From assembly GCF_002104765.1 (NCBI RefSeq), contig NZ_NCXM01000028.1, positions 31,802-95,801 on the forward strand: a DNA stretch of 64,000 bases. The letters run 5' to 3'. This stretch comes from Mycolicibacterium vulneris. GTDB taxonomy: Bacteria; Actinomycetota; Actinomycetes; Mycobacteriales; Mycobacteriaceae. Shown here in pieces: positions 60,947-64,000 of the stretch. Each line of letters opens with the position of its first letter. Within the stretch, counting starts at the first letter, position 1. The position numbers and the translations under genes are program-made. The notes below the pieces were generated by a model. That model searched no databases. It saw only the letters and a program-made list of their open reading frames with translations, and had not been told where the DNA came from.

Positions 60947-61552
60947 ATGGTCGAGCAGAGCTACTGGATGCAGAAGGTCGCTGCCGATCCGGGGCATTCG
61001 CAGTGGTACATCGAGCGTTTCCGCGCCATGGCCCGCGCGGGCGACGACCTGGCCGGCGAGGCCCGGTTCGTGGACGCCATGGCGCCGCGCGGGGCGCGGA
61101 TTCTCGACGCCGGCTGCGGGCCCGGGCGGCTGGGCGGATACCTGGCCACCGTGGGCCACCGGGTCGTCGGCGTGGACGTCGACCCGGCGCTGATCGAAGC
61201 GGCCGAGCATGACTACCCCGGCCCGCGCTGGCTGGTCGGCGACCTGGCCGAGCTGGACCTGCCGGCGCGCGGCATCGCCGAACCGTTCGACGTCATCGTG
61301 TCCGCCGGCAACGTCATGGCGTTTCTGGCCCCGAGCACCCGTCTCCGGGTGCTGAGCAGGCTGCGGGCCCATGTCGCCGACGACGGGCGGGCGGCGATCG
61401 GCTTCGGCGCCGGCCGCGATTACCAGTTCGACGAGTTTCTCAACGACGCGGTCGACGCGGACTTCGCGCCCGATCTGCTGCTGTCGACGTGGGACATGCG
61501 GCCCTTCACCGAGGGCTCCGATTTCCTCGTCGCGCTCCTTCGGCCCGCCTAG
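60947..61552 (+). CDS. SAM-dependent methyltransferase (class I)
   Basis: A 201-residue methyltransferase. SAM motif RILDAGCGPGRLGGYLATVG (about 48-67) is followed by VVGVDVDPALIEAAEHDYPG, LVGDLAELDLP, and DVIVSAGNVMAFL. The start ATG 60947 is supported by the GATAAT element 6 bases upstream; the frame continues upstream across spoU without a believable start. The substrate is unknown. Confidence 0.88.
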   Translation: MVEQSYWMQKVAADPGHSQWYIERFRAMARAGDDLAGEARFVDAMAPRGARILDAGCGPGRLGGYLATVGHRVVGVDVDPALIEAAEHDYPGPRWLVGDLAELDLPARGIAEPFDVIVSAGNVMAFLAPSTRLRVLSRLRAHVADDGRAAIGFGAGRDYQFDEFLNDAVDADFAPDLLLSTWDMRPFTEGSDFLVALLRPA

Positions 61553-61736
61553 GCCTTTGCGCTCGATGGTGTTTGCCAGGGGTGTCCGCGCGGGGGCGGC
61601 GCCACCTTGGAGGGACCTGTCTGCTCAGTAACGATTGTGGTGGCATGCGCCGCGGGCTGGCATACTCGTCGGATTGCCACACCTACACGCACACGCCTGT
61701 CTGGCGCGGGGTGGGCGAAATAAAGCAGGAAGTTTC
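61553..61736. other. Intergenic region before the leader ORF and sensor kinase
   Basis: There is no coding frame I support. A CATACT at about 61662 and other A/T-rich spots could belong to the promoter of the downstream operon. Confidence 0.35.
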
Positions 61737-61805
61737 ATGAGTTACTCGTTTCACTCAGCGCTCAGGGTCAGCGCAGCGGCCGGTCGTCCGGCCGCGATGA
61801 CGTGA
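61737..61805 (+). CDS. Leader ORF of 22 codons overlapping the sensor kinase start
   Basis: ATG 61737 is preceded by AGCAGGAAG at a good distance and encodes MSYSFHSALRVSAAAGRPAA followed by MT and TGA at 61803-61805. The stop overlaps the GTG at 61802 (GTGA), which is in frame with the sensor kinase. The last third of the ORF is part of a perfect hairpin. I infer a translational coupling role; the peptide itself has no recognised function. Confidence 0.5.
   Translation: MSYSFHSALRVSAAAGRPAAMT
61776..61795 (+). promoter_or_regulatory. Hairpin just before the sensor kinase start
   Basis: GCGGCCGG-TCGT-CCGGCCGC is a perfect 8-bp GC stem with a 4-base loop ending 6 bases before GTG 61802. It covers the place where a ribosome site for the kinase would be, and lies within the leader ORF. 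Confidence 0.6.
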
Positions 61806-64000
61806 CCATGTTCACCCGCCCGACCAACCCGGCCGAGGCGGATGTCGTAGAGCCCGCACCGGAGCCCGGCGCCGATGCCGCGCCGGCCAAGCGCCCGCCG
61901 ACCTGGTCGCTGAGTAACTGGCCGGTGCGCTGGAAGGTGCTGGCGATCGTGCTGGTCCCGCTGATTTTGGCGACGGTTTTCGGGGTGCTGCGCATCCACG
62001 GTGCCATGGCCAACTCGGCCGACCTGCGGCTGGCCGCCACCCGCGCCGACATGGTTCCGGTGATCACCAAGTACATGTCGGCGCTGGACGTCGCGCTGCT
62101 GGCCAGTTCCACCGGGCACGACGTCGACGGGGCCAAGAAGAACTACGAGGCGCGCAAGGGCGAACTGCAGACCAGGCTGGACGACACCGACGTCAGCCCC
62201 GACGTCCGCTCCGGCGTGAACAACCTGCTCGACGGCGGCCAGATGTTGGTGAATAAGGCGGCCGACGCCGGCCTCGGTTTGCGGGAGCGGGTGACGCTCT
62301 ACGCGCCGATCCTGCTGACGGCCGAGGACGTCATCAACGCCTTGGTGCGCGTTGCCGACGAGAAGATCCGCGCGCAGGCGCAGGGCTTGAGCCGGGCGGT
62401 CGGTGCCCGCGGGCAGATGACGATGCAGAAGATCCTGGTCACCCGCGGGGCCGACCTTCCCGAGCCGCAGCTGCGGACCTCGATGGCCACCCTGGCGGGC
62501 ACCGAACCGTCGACGCTGTTCGGCATGAGCGAGGTGCTGGGCGCAGGATCGGTGGAGGCCAAGACGCTGCAGCAGCAGATGGTGAGGCGGATGGCGATCA
62601 TGTCCGACCCGGCCAGCGTGCTGGTCGACAACGCCGACCTGCTGCGCTCCATCCAGACCACCGACGACATCGCCGACCAGGTCATCAAGAACGCCACCGC
62701 GTTGGTGACCAAGTCGGTGCACGCCCAGGCCGACGAGCGGCGCTCGGCCGCGATCCTGGACACCGTCCTGGTACTAGCCGCGATCGTCATCGCGTTGGGC
62801 GTCGTGCTGCTGGTGGCGCGCGCCCTGGTGCGGCCACTGCGTATGCTGCGCGACGGCGCGCTCAAGGTCGCCCACACCGATCTCGTAGAGGAGATCGCCT
62901 CGGTGAAAGCCGGTGGGGCCGAACCGATTCCGACCCCGCTGCCGGTGTACACGACCGAGGAGATCGGCCAGGTCGCCCACGCGGTGGACGAGCTGCACAC
63001 GCAGGCGCTGCTGCTGGCCGGCGATGAGGCGCGGTTGCGGCTCCTGGTCAACGAGATGTTCGAGACCATGTCGCGGCGCAGCCGCTCGCTGGTCGACCAG
63101 CAGCTGGCGCTCATCGACCGGCTGGAGCGCAACGAGGAGAACCCCGAACGCCTGGACAGCCTGTTCCGGCTCGACCACCTGGCGGCCCGGCTGCGCCGCA
63201 ACAGCGCGAACCTGCTGGTGCTGGCCGGGTCGCAGCTCGCCCGCGACCAGCGCGACCCGGTGCCGCTGGAAACGGTGATCAATGCCGCCGTGTCCGAGGT
63301 TGAGGACTACCGCCGCGTCGAGGTCGCCGGGCTGCCGGAGTGCGAGCTGATCGGGTCGGCCGCGGGCGGTGCCATTCATCTGTTCGCGGAGCTGGTCGAC
63401 AACGCCCTGCGCTACTCGCCGCCGACGACGTCCGCCCAGATCTCCGCGTCACGCGGCCGCGACGGGGGAGTGGTGGTGCGGATCGCCGACTCCGGTCTGG
63501 GGATGAACGACACCGACCGGCGGATGGCCAACATGCGGCTGCAGGCCGGCGGCGACGTCACCCCCGACAACGCCCGGCACATGGGACTTTTCGTGGTCGG
63601 CCGGATCGCGGCCCGGCACGGCATCCGGGTGGGGCTGCGCGGCCCCGCGGCCAACGAATCGGGCTCGGGTACCACCGCCGAGATCTACCTGCCGCCGACG
63701 GTGCTCGCCGCCCGGGCCGTCGACGAGTCGGCGGCGCCTCGCCACATCCGCGCCGTCTCCTCGCCGAGCGCCAAGCTCGCCAGCGCGGACGCCGCCCCCG
63801 CCGAGGAGGCTGGGCAGGACGACGGCACGCTCGAGCCGGCGGCGCGTACCGGCCCGTCCGTCACGTTGCTGCCGCGCCGCAACCCGGGTTCCAGCGGCAT
63901 CACCGAAGTTCCCGCGGTCCCCGCCCCGGCCGCCGAACAACAGCCCCGGCGCCAGCGCCGCGAGCTGGCGACGCCCTGGTGGGAGAACGCCCCCAAGCCC
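61802..64000 (+). CDS. Sensor histidine kinase with nitrate/nitrite-type sensor domain (Rv3365c-type), cut by window edge
   Basis: 733 codons are present and the gene continues beyond the window. A cytoplasmic Pro-rich start is followed by a membrane helix (about 41-60, KVLAIVLVPLILATVFGVL), an extracytoplasmic helical sensor region (about 62-315) of the NIT type, a second helix (about 318-340), a HAMP segment, and a dimerisation region with NEMFETMSRRSRSL and LDHLAARLRRNSANLLVLAG. The ATPase domain has LVDNALRYSPP (N box) and IADSGLGM (G1), with a disordered Pro-rich tail after about 640. In M. tuberculosis it heads an operon with roadblock and GTPase genes. The start is GTG 61802 or ATG 61808. 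Confidence 0.9.
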   Translation, partial: MTMFTRPTNPAEADVVEPAPEPGADAAPAKRPPTWSLSNWPVRWKVLAIVLVPLILATVFGVLRIHGAMANSADLRLAATRADMVPVITKYMSALDVALLASSTGHDVDGAKKNYEARKGELQTRLDDTDVSPDVRSGVNNLLDGGQMLVNKAADAGLGLRERVTLYAPILLTAEDVINALVRVADEKIRAQAQGLSRAVGARGQMTMQKILVTRGADLPEPQLRTSMATLAGTEPSTLFGMSEVLGAGSVEAKTLQQQMVRRMAIMSDPASVLVDNADLLRSIQTTDDIADQVIKNATALVTKSVHAQADERRSAAILDTVLVLAAIVIALGVVLLVARALVRPLRMLRDGALKVAHTDLVEEIASVKAGGAEPIPTPLPVYTTEEIGQVAHAVDELHTQALLLAGDEARLRLLVNEMFETMSRRSRSLVDQQLALIDRLERNEENPERLDSLFRLDHLAARLRRNSANLLVLAGSQLARDQRDPVPLETVINAAVSEVEDYRRVEVAGLPECELIGSAAGGAIHLFAELVDNALRYSPPTTSAQISASRGRDGGVVVRIADSGLGMNDTDRRMANMRLQAGGDVTPDNARHMGLFVVGRIAARHGIRVGLRGPAANESGSGTTAEIYLPPTVLAARAVDESAAPRHIRAVSSPSAKLASADAAPAEEAGQDDGTLEPAARTGPSVTLLPRRNPGSSGITEVPAVPAPAAEQQPRRQRRELATPWWENAPKP

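Noticed and set aside
61751..62722. A 323-codon open frame antisense to the sensor kinase
   Set aside because: It mirrors the NIT sensor region and has no start signal or domain.

Overview
This window is a high-GC, gene-dense piece of a mycobacterial chromosome. It carries mycobacterium-specific markers: groEL1 with a His-rich tail, whiB3, sigD with its anti-sigma factor rsdA, choD, cmaA1, acrA1, a wax-ester/diacylglycerol acyltransferase, and the imuA'-imuB/dnaE2 mutasome. The gene order follows the glmM-to-Rv3365c stretch of Mycobacterium tuberculosis in reverse orientation. It lacks the insertion-sequence and PE/PPE insertions known there and has several blocks not known there, which suggests a slow-growing non-tuberculous species, perhaps of the M. 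avium complex. The species call is inference from recognised protein families; no database search was run.

Layout. 1-6625: the end of glmM, a two-gene cassette resembling type VII secretion substrates, an LLM flavin oxidoreductase, an alpha/beta-hydrolase-like protein, a small gene, and glmS. 6746-16543: two membrane proteins, nnr, gadB, then a tightly coupled run alr, hydrolase, tsaE, tsaB, rimI, tsaD. 16548-19567: a secreted C39-like peptidase facing the CIRCE-controlled groES-groEL1 operon, which ends in a strong terminator. 19578-23971: an accessory block with a diiron oxygenase-like protein, a tandem-HTH TetR-like regulator, a FAD monooxygenase, a hydroxylaminobenzene-mutase-like membrane protein, a RidA protein and a sodC relic. 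23998-32015: whiB3, a helical-repeat protein, sigD-rsdA, a DUF5319 gene, guaB2-guaB3 and choD. 32012-33551: a TauD dioxygenase and a TetR regulator with twin operators. 33545-40640: a leftward five-gene run (MFS exporter, two methyltransferases, beta-phosphoglucomutase, GH65 phosphorylase) in which every junction is a 4-base stop/start overlap, with a divergent HxlR regulator. 40686-44745: guaA and the SOS-controlled imuA'-imuB pair. 44763-47238: a lactate monooxygenase and an extra KasB-like ketoacyl synthase. 47239-53582: a decayed stretch, iunH, cmaA1, acrA1, lpqD and htdY. 53587-56277: a 56-bp tandem repeat, otsB2 and the acyltransferase. 56419-64000: SOS-controlled dnaE2, a nitroreductase, spoU, a methyltransferase, and a truncated sensor histidine kinase preceded by a 22-codon leader ORF with a hairpin.

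How genes work together. glmM and glmS supply amino sugars for the cell wall, and alr supplies D-alanine. tsaB, tsaD and tsaE make the t6A modification of tRNA. guaB2 and guaA make GMP. imuA', imuB and dnaE2 form the DNA-damage mutasome, and both transcription units carry a LexA box. otsB2, the GH65 enzyme and beta-phosphoglucomutase belong to disaccharide metabolism. About sixteen genes have a TAnnnT-like -10 element 6-7 bases before the start codon, so leaderless transcripts look common here.
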